A DNA stretch of 64,000 nucleotides from Francisella halioticida. Its GTDB lineage: Bacteria > Pseudomonadota > Gammaproteobacteria > Francisellales > Francisellaceae. The translations under genes and the position numbers were made by a program. Positions 29,395 through 38,863 of the stretch are shown here, one piece after another. The stretch covers positions 124,001-188,000 of the forward strand of contig NZ_CP022132.1 of the NCBI RefSeq assembly GCF_002211785.1, in the 5' to 3' direction. Below the pieces are notes generated by a model that was not told where the DNA came from, did no database searches, and worked only from the letters and a program-made list of their open reading frames with translations. Each line of letters begins with the position of its first letter. Positions within the stretch are counted from its first letter, which is position 1.

Positions 29395-30390
29395 ATGATT
29401 TCAACAATTTTAGTCGCGATTATTATAGTTGCTTTATTCTTTGAGTTCACTAATGGTTTTCATGATGCGGCAAATGTCGTTGCAACACCAATTGCGACAA
29501 AGTCTTTAACTCCTGTTCAGGCAATAGGTTTAGCAGCATTTTTTAATTTCTTAGGAGCTTTTTTTGGTACTGCTGTAGCAGCAACTATATCTAAAGGTCT
29601 TGTTGATACGAGTGTTGTTACAGATATTGTATTGATTTCAGCACTCTTAGGAGCAATTAGCTGGAACTTTTTTACATGGAGCTTTGGTATTCCATCAAGC
29701 TCTTCTCATGCTTTGATAGGCTCGTTAGTTGGAGCTGTGATTATTGGGGCTAGCTATCAAGATGTTAACTATATGACCGTTGTTGATAAAGTTTTAATCC
29801 CTATGGTTAGTTCGCCAGTTATAGCATTTTTTCTAGCATTAACAATATGTATAATTTTGCTAAATATTTTTATTAGACTAAGTGGTGTCAGAAGAACAAA
29901 CAAATATATAAGAGAGATGCAAGTTATATCAACTAGTTTATTATCTTTCTCTCATGGTTCTAATGATGCTCAAAAAACAATGTCAATAATTACTCTAGCT
30001 TTATTAAGTGCAGGATTAGTAAGTACTACAGAAGTACCTACTTGGGTAATAATATTATGTGGTATTGCAATGGGCCTAGGCACTCTTTCAGGTGGAAAGA
30101 AGATAATTAAAACACTAAGTGCTAAATTATCTAAGCTTGAACCAGTAAATGCAGTATCAGCCGAGCTAAGTTCAGGAGTTTTGGTCTTAGCAGCTTCTCA
30201 CATAGGCTTACCTGTTAGTACAACACAAGTAGCATCTGGTTCAATAATGGGAGCAGGTTATGCAGCTTCAGGTGTTAATTGGAAAATTGTTAGAAAAATG
30301 GCTATAGCATGGATTTTAACTATTCCTGCGTGTATAGTCGTTACTAGTGTTATTTATATAGTATTATTTAATATATTTGGTTCTTTTTAA
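29395..30390 (+). CDS. PiT-family inorganic phosphate transporter
   Basis: 331 residues, about ten membrane helices. Two inverted PiT signatures are present: FTNGFHDAANVVATPIATKS near the N terminus and SFSHGSNDAQKTMSIITLAL in the middle, both with the GxNDxx/ANxxAT-type phosphate site. SSSHALIGSLVGAV and the C-terminal TTQVASGSIMGAG also match. It imports phosphate, probably with metal and proton, in the inner membrane, regulated by the DUF47 gene before it. Confidence 0.94.
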   Translation: MISTILVAIIIVALFFEFTNGFHDAANVVATPIATKSLTPVQAIGLAAFFNFLGAFFGTAVAATISKGLVDTSVVTDIVLISALLGAISWNFFTWSFGIPSSSSHALIGSLVGAVIIGASYQDVNYMTVVDKVLIPMVSSPVIAFFLALTICIILLNIFIRLSGVRRTNKYIREMQVISTSLLSFSHGSNDAQKTMSIITLALLSAGLVSTTEVPTWVIILCGIAMGLGTLSGGKKIIKTLSAKLSKLEPVNAVSAELSSGVLVLAASHIGLPVSTTQVASGSIMGAGYAASGVNWKIVRKMAIAWILTIPACIVVTSVIYIVLFNIFGSF

Positions 30391-30610
30391 GAAAGCTTTA
30401 ATAAACTATTTTCCTTTTATTTTGTAGAAGCATTATAATCGTAGATTATTTAATACTTATTCTTGATTTTATGCAGATAAAGATCAATCAGCTCATGGTC
30501 TATATACATGGACTTACTGTTATTTTAATATTTCTAGCCTTTGTATCTATAGAGTTTAGAAGTATTTTTGGCAAACATACGTCATTTCATGATTTTATGA
30601 AAACTGATCA

Positions 30611-31699
30611 TACCCTCCTATTTGGGACACTTAGGTGTTAAGAAAAGGAGACAAGATGAGATATACAAAAGAGTTTAAAGATGAAGCTGTTAAATTATGT
30701 TTACAACCAGATGCAAATAGAGGAGAAATAGCAGATAACTTAGGGGTTAAATATAAAACCATTTGCAGTTGGATATCCAAAGCCATGTCAAACCCTCAGA
30801 AAGAAATAAAGATAGATTATAAAACGCAGTACCAGCAACTATCTTTTGAAAATACTGATTTGAAGAAAAAACTCAAACAGGCAGAAACAGAGCGTGAAAT
30901 ACTAAAAAAGTCAGCAGCGTACTTTGCAAAGCAAAATCTGTAAGGTACGCCTTTATTAAGGAGCATTATAAAGTTATGCCAGTAACAACACTATGTAAAT
31001 CTTTGAATGTGAGCACATCTTCATATTACAGATGGATTCATAAACCTATAGATAAAAGGCAATATAATGATGCTGAACTAGATGATGCTATTTTAATGAA
31101 CATAAATCTAGATATGGAAGTGTTAGGATATACAAAGAGCTTAAAGATATGGGTTGGAAAGTTACTCAACCTAGAGTATCTAAACGTATGAAATTACTTG
31201 GTTTACATGCTAAAGCGGCTCGTAAGCATAAGAAAACTACAGATTCTAACCATAACAAACATGTTTCTGATAATTTATTAGAACAAAACTTCACTGCTTT
31301 ATCTGTAAATCATAGGTGGGTTACAGATATAACTTATGTACCTACACAAGAGGGGTGGCTGTATCTTTGTGTGATTATACACTCTGATAAAGGGTCACAG
31401 TACTGTAGCAAACAATATCAAGACATTATTAAAGAATACTGGCTACTATCAAGTATGAGCTCTAAAGGATGCTGTTACGATAATGCTGCTTGTGAAAGTT
31501 TCTTTGGAACTTTAAAAGTAGAGTTAGTACATGATGAAAGCTATAAAACTAGAGAAGAAGCTAAACTATCAATATTTGAATATATTGAAGCTTACTATAA
31601 TACAAAAAGGAGACATTCTACAATAAATTATATGACTCCATATCAATTTGAATATATAATGGAAAATGAAGTAGTAAACTGTCCCAAATTGACGGGGTA
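30611..31699 (+). mobile_element. IS3-family element, copy 1, with a 120-bp internal deletion
   Basis: Imperfect terminal inverted repeats begin TACCC and contain ATTTGGGACA (right end TGTCCCAAAT...GGGGTA). GATCA flanks both sides (30606-30610, 31700-31704) and occurs once in the reconstructed target gene, so it is a 5-base target duplication. Length 1089 bp. Compared with copy 2 it lacks 120 bp lying between two GTGTGATTATA repeats, which removes 40 codons of the transposase between the first and second catalytic Asp. It cannot encode a working transposase. Confidence 0.93.
30656..30943 (+). CDS. IS3-family OrfA, copy 1
   Basis: 95 residues from the ATG at 30656 (AAGGAGACAAG upstream). A helix-turn-helix (RYTKEFKDEAVKLC to YKTICSWISKAM) is followed by a leucine-zipper coiled coil (LSFENTDLKKKLKQAETERE). 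It differs from copy 2 by Gly/Arg in PDANRGEIAD. OrfA binds the IS ends and normally fuses to OrfB by -1 frameshifting. Confidence 0.92.
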   Translation: MRYTKEFKDEAVKLCLQPDANRGEIADNLGVKYKTICSWISKAMSNPQKEIKIDYKTQYQQLSFENTDLKKKLKQAETEREILKKSAAYFAKQNL

Positions 31700-31700
31700 G
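30976..31700 (+). pseudogene. IS3-family OrfB transposase, copy 1, broken
   Basis: An HTH_21-like segment (MPVTTLCKSLNVSTSSYYRW) is followed by a one-base loss at ILMNI (other frame NEHKSRYGSVRIYKELKDMG), then the rve domain. Catalytic Asp in WVTDITYV, Asp in HSDKGSQYC and Glu in ACESFFGTLK are present, but 40 residues between the two Asp are deleted. The open frame may begin upstream at VRYAFIKEHY, reached by frameshift from OrfA. Its stop TAG overlaps the IS right end. Confidence 0.88.
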
Positions 31701-32107
31701 ATCAAACCTCTCATTTATATATAGGGTTCTTAGTTCTATTTTTGACAATTTTAAGACTTACTATTAGAAAGTTTGTAAAATTTCCAATTATAGTCAAAGA
31801 TTATATTATAACTTTTTCAGAAGCATTGTTTCAAAGCTTGTTCATGTATTTCTGTATGTATGGTTAATATTGATGCCTATTTTAGGTTGGTGTTTGATCA
31901 GTGCAAAAGGAACTTATGTAATTCCTTTTGATTTACCGTCTATTCTTGATGTGATGCTAAGAGCAGATATTATCGAAATTAAAGAAATACATGAGTATTT
32001 TGCTTATATTGGCTTAGCTGTTATATTTGTTCACGCAAGCGTAGCAATTATTGAGAGCTTGATAGTAAATAAAGTTGGTAAGAGGAAATAATATTTTTCT
32101 TGTATCT

Positions 32108-33043
32108 TTATTTTATCTTTCCGATTCCAGATCTAACTATATTTATAAGCTCTTTTTTATATTTTGAGTGTTTATAAACTAGAATCAGATGTGGTTCCAT
32201 AGGATAATCTACTACAATGCCTTCTATTTTTGTTAGGTTACTATAGTCTTTTAAGACTGTGGTATAGTAAAACTTAGGCATAAAGCCAATAACATTTTCA
32301 TTTTTAAGAAGGTTAGCTTTTTGTATCTCATTATCAATAGTATATTTGACATTATTAAGGTTAAATTTGTAAGTCTCAGATTCATGTTTAAACTCAGTAA
32401 TTCCCAAAGAAAAGTCGTACTTATTAAGAACAATAGGAGCTTCAAGTATTTTTTGAGGATTATTATGCATATTTTTAACAAAATCTTTACTTCCATATAT
32501 ATGAGCAGGTAATGTTGCAGCTTCTACAGAAGTACATACTATCCAATCATCAAGATCCAAAAATTCAAGATGCTTATTAAAAATTTGGATAATACTGTAT
32601 GAATCAAATTGATATTGGCTTCCGTTAAGGTTATCAATTTGGTAACTATCTAATGCAAAGTTAAATAACTCATCATCAATTTTTTGAATTTGTGGCAGCA
32701 CTAAATCTATTACTATTTTTAGAAATAGTGGAACTCCTAAAATTTTTATCGATTGGCGCTCTCTAAAACCACTTTGCTTTACATTTTGGATAGTGTTTTC
32801 TAAATCTTTAAAAATTTTATTACAAGAGTGGTAGTATTTCATACCATCAGTTGTTGGAGAGATACGGTTTTGTATATTTCTAATAAGCTTTATATCAAGA
32901 AATTTTTCTAAACTTTCAATCTTATTTTTTATAGTATTAAGCTCAACACCATAGTATTTTTTGACTGAGCTATATGAGCCTAGTTCAACCAATTTTAGAA
33001 AATAGCGAGTTGCTTCAATAGTATCTTTGCTAATAACACTCAT
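32108..33043 (-). CDS. LysR-family transcriptional regulator
   Basis: 311 residues. The N-terminal winged helix (ATRYFLKLVELGSYSSVKKYYGVELNTIKNKIESLEKFLDIKLI) is a clear, somewhat divergent LysR DNA-binding domain; a co-inducer domain follows. It is divergent from typical pairs: its left neighbour is the broken cytochrome b561 gene and its right neighbour, 70 bases upstream on the same strand, is a nitroreductase, so its targets are not obvious. Confidence 0.85.
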   Translation of the reverse strand: MSVISKDTIEATRYFLKLVELGSYSSVKKYYGVELNTIKNKIESLEKFLDIKLIRNIQNRISPTTDGMKYYHSCNKIFKDLENTIQNVKQSGFRERQSIKILGVPLFLKIVIDLVLPQIQKIDDELFNFALDSYQIDNLNGSQYQFDSYSIIQIFNKHLEFLDLDDWIVCTSVEAATLPAHIYGSKDFVKNMHNNPQKILEAPIVLNKYDFSLGITEFKHESETYKFNLNNVKYTIDNEIQKANLLKNENVIGFMPKFYYTTVLKDYSNLTKIEGIVVDYPMEPHLILVYKHSKYKKELINIVRSGIGKIK

Positions 33044-33113
33044 ATTTATTAATCAAATTGAATTTAATTTTAATGTTTTAATAATAGCATTATATTGAAA
33101 TTTACTAAAGAAA

Positions 33114-33779
33114 TTAGAAAAAACTGATAAAATTTTTGATATTTTGTCTTTCTGTTCGGTAGTTATTTACAGTAGCTGAGGTATTTTCATAACCTATAGC
33201 TATTCCACATATTAGTGTGTATTCCCCAAAGCCTAATAGTTCTTTTTTAACTATATCAGGATAGTGCCCTAACGAAGCCTGGGGACATGTTGCTAGCCCT
33301 AAGTCTGTAGCGGCAAGTAAGATTGATTGTACTAGCATGCCGCAATCCATATAACTACTAATACTATCAGTAGGGTATTTAAATATAAAAATAGCTGATG
33401 GTGAGTCAAAGGAGACATAGTTTTTTTTCCACTGTTTAATACGTTTTTCTTTATCTTCTCTAGAGATATCTAACACATTATATAGGTCATGACCACATTT
33501 AATAGCTCTCTCTTTTAACTCGTCTTCTAAAGGTGTATCTCCGCCATAATTATACTCCATTCTTGGTTTTTCGCCATTTTCACAAGCATTTAAAATTTTA
33601 TTCATTAGATCTATTTTTTTTTGACCACTAACTACAGCTATTTTCCATGGCTGAGTATTTTTACTTGAAGGAGTCCATTTTGCAGCTTCAAAAAGCTTTT
33701 CAAATATATTCTGAGGAATCTGCTTAGGCAAAAAGTCTCTAACACATTTGCGATCTTTTAATACATCTAAAGTTTGCAT
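33114..33779 (-). CDS. nitroreductase-family FMN oxidoreductase
   Basis: 221 residues. The FMN-binding N terminus (LKDRKCVRDFLPKQIP), AAKWTPSSKNTQPWKIAVVS and the C-terminal TCPQASLGHYPDIVKKELLG, then CGIAIGYENTSA, are the standard blocks. Family members reduce nitro or quinone compounds with NAD(P)H as dimers in the cytosol; the substrate is unknown. It is divergent from fumC, with about 130 bases between. Confidence 0.92.
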   Translation of the reverse strand: MQTLDVLKDRKCVRDFLPKQIPQNIFEKLFEAAKWTPSSKNTQPWKIAVVSGQKKIDLMNKILNACENGEKPRMEYNYGGDTPLEDELKERAIKCGHDLYNVLDISREDKEKRIKQWKKNYVSFDSPSAIFIFKYPTDSISSYMDCGMLVQSILLAATDLGLATCPQASLGHYPDIVKKELLGFGEYTLICGIAIGYENTSATVNNYRTERQNIKNFISFF

Positions 33780-33908
33780 GACTTATCCAATTGAAAATTT
33801 TAAACAGTATTTATTTTAACTAGAATGTGCTTAAAAATATATAGTTCTTTTGAGTACAGCATAAAAATGTTAAATTTGATATACAAGCTATATTTAGGAA
33901 AAAGTTAT

Positions 33909-35279
33909 ATGCGAGTAGAGACAGATAGTATAGGTGAAGTTAAAGTTGATGATGATAGATATTGGGGTGCCCAAACCCAAAGATCATTAAAATATTTCTC
34001 AATAGGAAATGATAAGATGCCATTAGAAGTTGTTAGAGCTATGGCTATTATTAAAAAAGCTTCTGCTATTTCAAATCATGAACTAGGCATATTAACTGAA
34101 CAAAAGAAAGACTTAATAATCAGAGCATCTAAAGAAGTATTAGATGAGAACTTAAATGATAATTTTCCCCTATATGTTTGGATGACTGGAAGCGGAACTC
34201 AGTTGAATATGAATGTTAATGAAGTAATAGCTAATAGAGCAAATGAACTATATGGCAATAAAAAAGGAACTAAAAGCCCAATTCATCCAAATGACGATGT
34301 TAATAAATCTCAATCATCAAATGATAGTTTTCCAACAGCGATGAATATTTCAGCAGTAATAGCGGTTTCTCAGAAGTTGCTTCCAGCAGTTAAATATATG
34401 AAAAATCATTTACAAGAGAAAGCGCAAGCGTGGATGGATATAACTAAGCTTGGTAGAACTCATATGCAAGACGCTGTACCTATGAAATTAGGCGAGGAAT
34501 TTAGTGGCTATGTTGCACAGCTTGAGAAAAATATTAAGCGTATAAAGTTAGCATTACAAGATGTTTATGAGTTAGCTTTAGGAGGTACTGCTATTGGGAC
34601 AGGCATAAATGCACCACACGGTTTTGCTGAGCTTGTTGCCAAAAATATTGCACAGATTACAAAACTACCTTTTATTACAGCAGCTAATAAGTTTGAAGTG
34701 CAAGGATCTCATGATGCTTTGGTTGCTTTAATGAGTGCATTAAAAGTTTTAGCTAACTCTCTATTTAAAATTACCAATGATATTCGTATTCTTAGTTGTG
34801 GACCTAGAGCAGGATTATTTGAGCTGATTTTACCTGAGAATGAACCTGGATCATCGATTATGCCTGGTAAGGTCAATCCAACTCAGTGTGAGGCTATGGC
34901 AATGGTAGCAACTCAAGTGATGGGGTTAGATGCAGCTGTTTCAATAGCTGGATCTGCGGGATATTTAGAGATGAATGTATATAAGCCATTAATAATATTT
35001 AATATTATACAATCAGTTCAGATGATGTCTGATAGTATGTACAATTTCTCGGATTATCTGATTAAAGGAATGTTGCCCAATAAAAAGAAAATAGATTATT
35101 ATTTACATAACTCTTTAATGTTAGTGACAGCTCTTACCCCTTCAATTGGTTATGACAGAGCATCAAAGTTAGCACATTATGCTTATCAAAAGGATATCTC
35201 TCTAAGAGAAGCAAACTTACAGCTAGAATTGTTACCTCAAGAGAAATTTGATGAATTAATAAATGATAGTATAAAATAA
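33909..35279 (+). CDS. fumC: class II fumarase
   Basis: 456 residues from the ATG at 33909 behind AGGAAAAAG; the frame is open to 33825 but without homology. Signatures are MTGSGTQLNMNVNEVIANRA, HPNDDVNKSQSSNDSFP, GRTHMQDAVP and the superfamily signature GSSIMPGKVNPTQ with the catalytic Ser. It interconverts fumarate and malate in the citric acid cycle. Confidence 0.96.
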   Translation: MRVETDSIGEVKVDDDRYWGAQTQRSLKYFSIGNDKMPLEVVRAMAIIKKASAISNHELGILTEQKKDLIIRASKEVLDENLNDNFPLYVWMTGSGTQLNMNVNEVIANRANELYGNKKGTKSPIHPNDDVNKSQSSNDSFPTAMNISAVIAVSQKLLPAVKYMKNHLQEKAQAWMDITKLGRTHMQDAVPMKLGEEFSGYVAQLEKNIKRIKLALQDVYELALGGTAIGTGINAPHGFAELVAKNIAQITKLPFITAANKFEVQGSHDALVALMSALKVLANSLFKITNDIRILSCGPRAGLFELILPENEPGSSIMPGKVNPTQCEAMAMVATQVMGLDAAVSIAGSAGYLEMNVYKPLIIFNIIQSVQMMSDSMYNFSDYLIKGMLPNKKKIDYYLHNSLMLVTALTPSIGYDRASKLAHYAYQKDISLREANLQLELLPQEKFDELINDSIK

Positions 35280-35302
35280 GTTAAGGTTTACCTTTTTTAA
35301 TA

Positions 35303-35331
35303 TTGACAGCTAATTTATTTTTTTGTATATT
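35303..35331 (+). promoter_or_regulatory. strong sigma70-type promoter
   Basis: TTGACA at 35303-35308 and TATATT at 35326-35331 are separated by exactly 17 bases of A/T-rich sequence. The transcript would start near 35338 and its leader includes CCTCTAGAGG, a perfect 10-base palindrome, before the small ORF at 35398. It may also serve the DUF1275 gene at 35579. Confidence 0.7.
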
Positions 35332-35397
35332 CTGTCTTTTCCCCTCTAGAGGATTGGATGGGAATAGTTAGTTTAAAAAAAATAAAGGAGGGTGGAT

Positions 35398-35520
35398 ATG
35401 CGATTAACTCAACAATTATTTACAAAAAGAATTTCTTTAGTTCGATCTTTTTCTAAGAAAACTCAAGGCCTAAAATGCTTAGTAAAGACTCAGGGTAAGG
35501 AAACTAAAATAAAAAAATGA
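35398..35520 (+). CDS. small basic protein, 40 residues, unknown
   Basis: The ATG follows AAAGGAGGGTGGAT, an excellent Shine-Dalgarno sequence, about 60 bases after a near-consensus promoter. The product MRLTQQLFTKRISLVRSFSK, then KTQGLKCLVKTQGKETKIKK, has about 12 Lys/Arg and almost no acidic residues, no signal peptide and one Cys. It could be a nucleic-acid-binding or membrane-binding peptide, or a leader peptide for the DUF1275 gene 58 bases downstream. No family recognised; coding status rests on the ribosome site, promoter and spacing. Confidence 0.5.
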   Translation: MRLTQQLFTKRISLVRSFSKKTQGLKCLVKTQGKETKIKK

Positions 35521-35578
35521 TTTTTATTATAAAGCCTATATAATATTTCTAAAATGCTAATAAAAAAGGAGCTACATA

Positions 35579-36271
35579 GTGTTTACGAAAAAAATGGCTT
35601 TTACTTATTTTATTACGGTTATATTAATTTTTAACTCTGGCTGGATTGACAGTGTAGTCTTATATAATTCTTTTGGTGCCAGTGTGGCTGTAATGTCAGG
35701 TAACTTAAGGATTCTTGGGCATAGCATTGCAGGATCTGACTGGGTTTTTGTGCATAAGGTTGCTATTCTTGTTTTTGGTTTTGTTGTTGGAGCTGCTGTA
35801 AATGGTGTAGTAATGAAGACTGATGCGTATGTTATTTCAGAAGATCATACCAAAACTTTAGTTTTGCAGAGCGCTGTAATGCTTACAGGAACTTTATTAA
35901 TAGATATTTTTAGTAACCATCGTGTTATTGATGATTTATTTTTAGCTGTTGCTATGGGAATGCAAAATAGTTTTACTACGATATTTTTTGGAGGCTTTGC
36001 TCGGACAACTCATATGACTGGTACGACTACAGACCTTGGTATTGAGATAGGGAGAGTTTTACGCGGTGATAGGTCAAATGTTTGGAAGATACCTTTCTTT
36101 GCTATTTGTATGCTAATGTTTGTTATAGGCAATGCAGTTGGCTTTGCTTGGGTTAAAATATCTGGTGAGCATTTTACTTTGATGTTATTCCCTTCGGTAG
36201 TTTTACCAATATTTGTAGGTATTGTGATTTTACTAGCTTATAATATGAAAGTTAAAAATCATAGTCTCTAG
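35579..36271 (+). CDS. DUF1275 (YoaK-like) membrane protein
   Basis: 230 residues from a GTG preceded by AAAAAGGAGCTACATA. The family blocks are SGWIDSVVLYNSFGASVAVMSGN (helix with the conserved VMSGN), AMGMQNSFTTIF and ARTTHMTGTTTDLGIEIG. About six membrane helices. The family role is not established; transport is suggested. The 3' end overlaps the convergent permease gene by 4 bases. Confidence 0.88.
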   Translation: MFTKKMAFTYFITVILIFNSGWIDSVVLYNSFGASVAVMSGNLRILGHSIAGSDWVFVHKVAILVFGFVVGAAVNGVVMKTDAYVISEDHTKTLVLQSAVMLTGTLLIDIFSNHRVIDDLFLAVAMGMQNSFTTIFFGGFARTTHMTGTTTDLGIEIGRVLRGDRSNVWKIPFFAICMLMFVIGNAVGFAWVKISGEHFTLMLFPSVVLPIFVGIVILLAYNMKVKNHSL

Positions 36272-37473
36272 TTTAATGTAGGTAGTAATTCAAAGGAGTT
36301 GAAAATCTGTAAAGAAATTATAATAACTGCAATAGCTACTACGACTACAGTTATGGCAGATGTGCTTATAAAATCTTTTTTCTTACGGTAATTAATTATC
36401 GTAAGCATCATTACAGGTAGCGCAACTTGCAATACAGCAACAAAAATACTTGCATAGCCTAATGCTGATTTGAAGCCATCAGGGTATATAATTGCATAAA
36501 GGTATGCAGGTAAAAATGTAATTATAAAAGCAAGAACCTTATGCTTATGTAAATTTTTTGAGATTCTATATGTGCTACGATTAAAATCAAATAATCCTAA
36601 TGCCACACCTAAAAATGAAGTTGCTAAAGCAAAAAAGCCAAATAAAAATGATATAGTGGAAATATAGCTTGAAGTTCCTTTAAAGTGAGTAACTATTACA
36701 GATGCTATTTCTCCAGATTCTTTGCCTAAGATTCCTGTTGGCGTTGCTACAGGTAAAGAGCCAAGAGTTGCAAAGATCCAAAGTAAATATATTACTAGAG
36801 GGACTGAACTACCTAATATGATTGCTTGGCGTAGGAAGCTTCTGTTTGAACCAACATATGTTCTAAGTGTTGGGATAATATGATGAAAGCCAAAAGATGT
36901 TAGAAGGATTGGAAATGCTGCCCGAATGAAATTTGGATTTTTAATCTGATACGTTAAGTGATCAGTAGAAACATGAGGGATTAATACAGCAATTAGTAAA
37001 AAGAATGCTAAAAGCTTACCTGTTAGCATGAGTTTATTTACATGATCAACTACTCTAGTGCTAATATAGATAAACACTCCAAGTATCAATATAAAAATAA
37101 TACCAGTAAACTTCTCAGATAAGCTAATGCCCAACCTGTTTAATGTTGTAGATAATAATGATCCTCCACCAACTGTATAGGCAGCAACAAGAGAGTAAAG
37201 TAGTAAAACATAACAAACCCAGACAATACCTACACCAAATGGTCCAAGAGTTTTACTTGTCATCTCTATGAAATTTGAGCCATCATTCATTTCTAAGTTT
37301 ACTTCTGCTAGAACTAAAGCTGTAAATGTCATTAAAGCCCAAACACTTATAATCAATATAGAACCAATAAAAAAGCCACAACTAGCAACTGTCGCTGGGA
37401 TAGCTAGCATACCAGCTCCAATACAGGTGCCGGAGATGATCATTGCAGCACCAAATTTTCTTGATAAAATCAT
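36268..37473 (-). CDS. aromatic amino acid permease, TyrP/Mtr (HAAAP) family
   Basis: 401 residues, eleven predicted helices. The N terminus RKFGAAMIISGTCIGAGMLA is the hallmark of hydroxy/aromatic amino acid permeases; TSFGFHHIIPTLRTYVG is the second conserved block. It is an inner membrane proton symporter for tyrosine or tryptophan; which one cannot be told. It is convergent with the DUF1275 gene without a visible terminator. Confidence 0.92.
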   Translation of the reverse strand: MILSRKFGAAMIISGTCIGAGMLAIPATVASCGFFIGSILIISVWALMTFTALVLAEVNLEMNDGSNFIEMTSKTLGPFGVGIVWVCYVLLLYSLVAAYTVGGGSLLSTTLNRLGISLSEKFTGIIFILILGVFIYISTRVVDHVNKLMLTGKLLAFFLLIAVLIPHVSTDHLTYQIKNPNFIRAAFPILLTSFGFHHIIPTLRTYVGSNRSFLRQAIILGSSVPLVIYLLWIFATLGSLPVATPTGILGKESGEIASVIVTHFKGTSSYISTISFLFGFFALATSFLGVALGLFDFNRSTYRISKNLHKHKVLAFIITFLPAYLYAIIYPDGFKSALGYASIFVAVLQVALPVMMLTIINYRKKKDFISTSAITVVVVAIAVIIISLQIFNSFELLPTLN

Positions 37474-37581
37474 ACTATATGCATCAGTTTTAGGATTTAT
37501 AAAATTTTAAATCCCAACTATTTTTTTTAAGGCTTATAATATAACTTATTATAGCTTATATAAAAATTATTTTTTTAGAAA

Positions 37582-38202
37582 ATGGACATGAATAGCAAAA
37601 TTAGACAAGCTTTGATAGAGTTAAATATTAAAGCTAATGAAATCCAGATTGACTTATGGGTAGACTACCTAAAATTATTAGAAAAGTGGAATAAGGTCTA
37701 TAATATGACAGCAATCAAAAATATTGATGATATGTTAATTAGGCACTTATTTGATAGTCTAGCCGTTGCTAAGTATCTAAAAGGTTCATCAACTATAGAT
37801 GTCGGAACCGGTGGGGGCTTGCCAGGCGTTGTTCTTGCTATTTTATACCCATATCATCAATTTACATTGGTTGATAGTGTAGGTAAAAAAATTATGTTTC
37901 TCAAAAGCGTCAAAAAAATTTTAAATTTGACTAATATAAACCCTGTTAACTCCAGAGTTGAAGATTTAGAAGGAAATTTTGATAATATTATCTCGCGAGC
38001 ATTTAGTTCAGTTGATATTTTTTACCAGTTATGTAAGCAGTTTTTAACTGCTGATAATCAAATGCTAGCAATGAAAGGTCCTGATTTAGAGGAACAAAAC
38101 TTGCTGAAATTACCATTAGACGCACAAAAAATTAAAGTAAAAGTTCCTTTCTTAAAAGCTGAAAGGAACCTAATAGTCATGAGAAAAAAAGATGCTGAAT
38201 AA
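37582..38202 (+). CDS. rsmG: 16S rRNA G527 N7-methyltransferase RsmG
   Basis: 206 residues (a start two codons later at 37588 is equally possible). Conserved: KWNKVYNMTAIKN, HLFDSLAV, the SAM motif DVGTGGGLPGVVLAI and the ISRAFSSV block. It methylates G527 of 16S rRNA. Neither mnmG nor parAB is adjacent. It overlaps the YggS gene by 11 bases. Confidence 0.95.
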   Translation: MDMNSKIRQALIELNIKANEIQIDLWVDYLKLLEKWNKVYNMTAIKNIDDMLIRHLFDSLAVAKYLKGSSTIDVGTGGGLPGVVLAILYPYHQFTLVDSVGKKIMFLKSVKKILNLTNINPVNSRVEDLEGNFDNIISRAFSSVDIFYQLCKQFLTADNQMLAMKGPDLEEQNLLKLPLDAQKIKVKVPFLKAERNLIVMRKKDAE

Positions 38203-38863
38203 AGAGTACATAAAAGAAGCTTATACAACAATTAGCGAAAATATAGTTAATCATGCAAACCTTCTTGCTGTTAGTAAATATCAATCACTAGAAAAGATAA
38301 AATATCTAGCAGATTTAGGACAAAAAGATTTTGGTGAGAACTACTTTCAAGAGCTTGAGCAAAAAGCTCAGCAACTTCCTAATTTGAGATGGCATTTTAT
38401 AGGTTCTTTACAATCACGAAAAATAAAGCACATAGTTAAATATGTCGATTCTATACAAAGTGTCGAAAAAGTAGAGCATCTTGATAAAATTAATAAATCA
38501 GCGTGTCAGTTTAAAAAAGTCATAAATGTATTTTTACAAATAAACATTGATGATGATCCTAACAAATTAGGCTTTGAATCTTCACAACATATGGAAGTTA
38601 TTAATTGCATTGAGAGATCAGAAAACTTAATTGGTATAAAAGTTGTCGGATTGATGTGTATTCCAGCTAAGTCTAAATTACCGCAAGAGAGCTTCAAAAA
38701 GATGAAAGATTTTTTTGATCAAATTAATTCAGGTCTACCTCAAAATTTAAGACTGAGCAGGCTATCAATGGGCATGAGTGCCGATTATAAGTTAGCTATA
38801 CAACATGGAAGTACAGATGTGAGAATTGGGAGTAGCTTATTTGGTAAAAGGCCTAGTATTTAA
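38192..38863 (+). CDS. YggS-family PLP homeostasis protein
   Basis: 223 residues. PLP-Lys motif LLAVSKYQS, GQKDFGENYFQELEQKA, WHFIGSLQSRKIK and the C-terminal SRLSMGMSADYKLAIQHGSTDVRIGSSLFG are all family signatures. It is a monomeric, non-catalytic fold-type III PLP protein that buffers vitamin B6. Start ATG is inside the rsmG end, implying coupling. Confidence 0.95.
   Translation: MLNKEYIKEAYTTISENIVNHANLLAVSKYQSLEKIKYLADLGQKDFGENYFQELEQKAQQLPNLRWHFIGSLQSRKIKHIVKYVDSIQSVEKVEHLDKINKSACQFKKVINVFLQINIDDDPNKLGFESSQHMEVINCIERSENLIGIKVVGLMCIPAKSKLPQESFKKMKDFFDQINSGLPQNLRLSRLSMGMSADYKLAIQHGSTDVRIGSSLFGKRPSI

Larger units (their letters stand above)
30471..32091 (+). pseudogene. cytochrome b561 gene split by an IS3-family element
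   Basis: The 5' part (MQIKINQLMVYIHGLTVILI, then GKHTSFHDFMKTD) runs into the IS at 30610. After the IS the frame resumes QTSHLYIGFLVLFLTILRL, showing that removing the element and one GATCA rebuilds the gene. About 110 bases further a one-base change breaks the frame again (near 31815). The rest continues SKLVHVFLYVWLILMPILGW and ends with EIHEYFAYIGLAVIFVHASV, with heme-ligand His residues in both halves. It would have been a four-helix di-heme membrane electron carrier. Confidence 0.85.

Noticed and set aside
35284-35300. AAGGTTTACCTTTTTT after fumC as a terminator
   Set aside because: The stem is only four to five pairs with a tiny loop; too weak to call.
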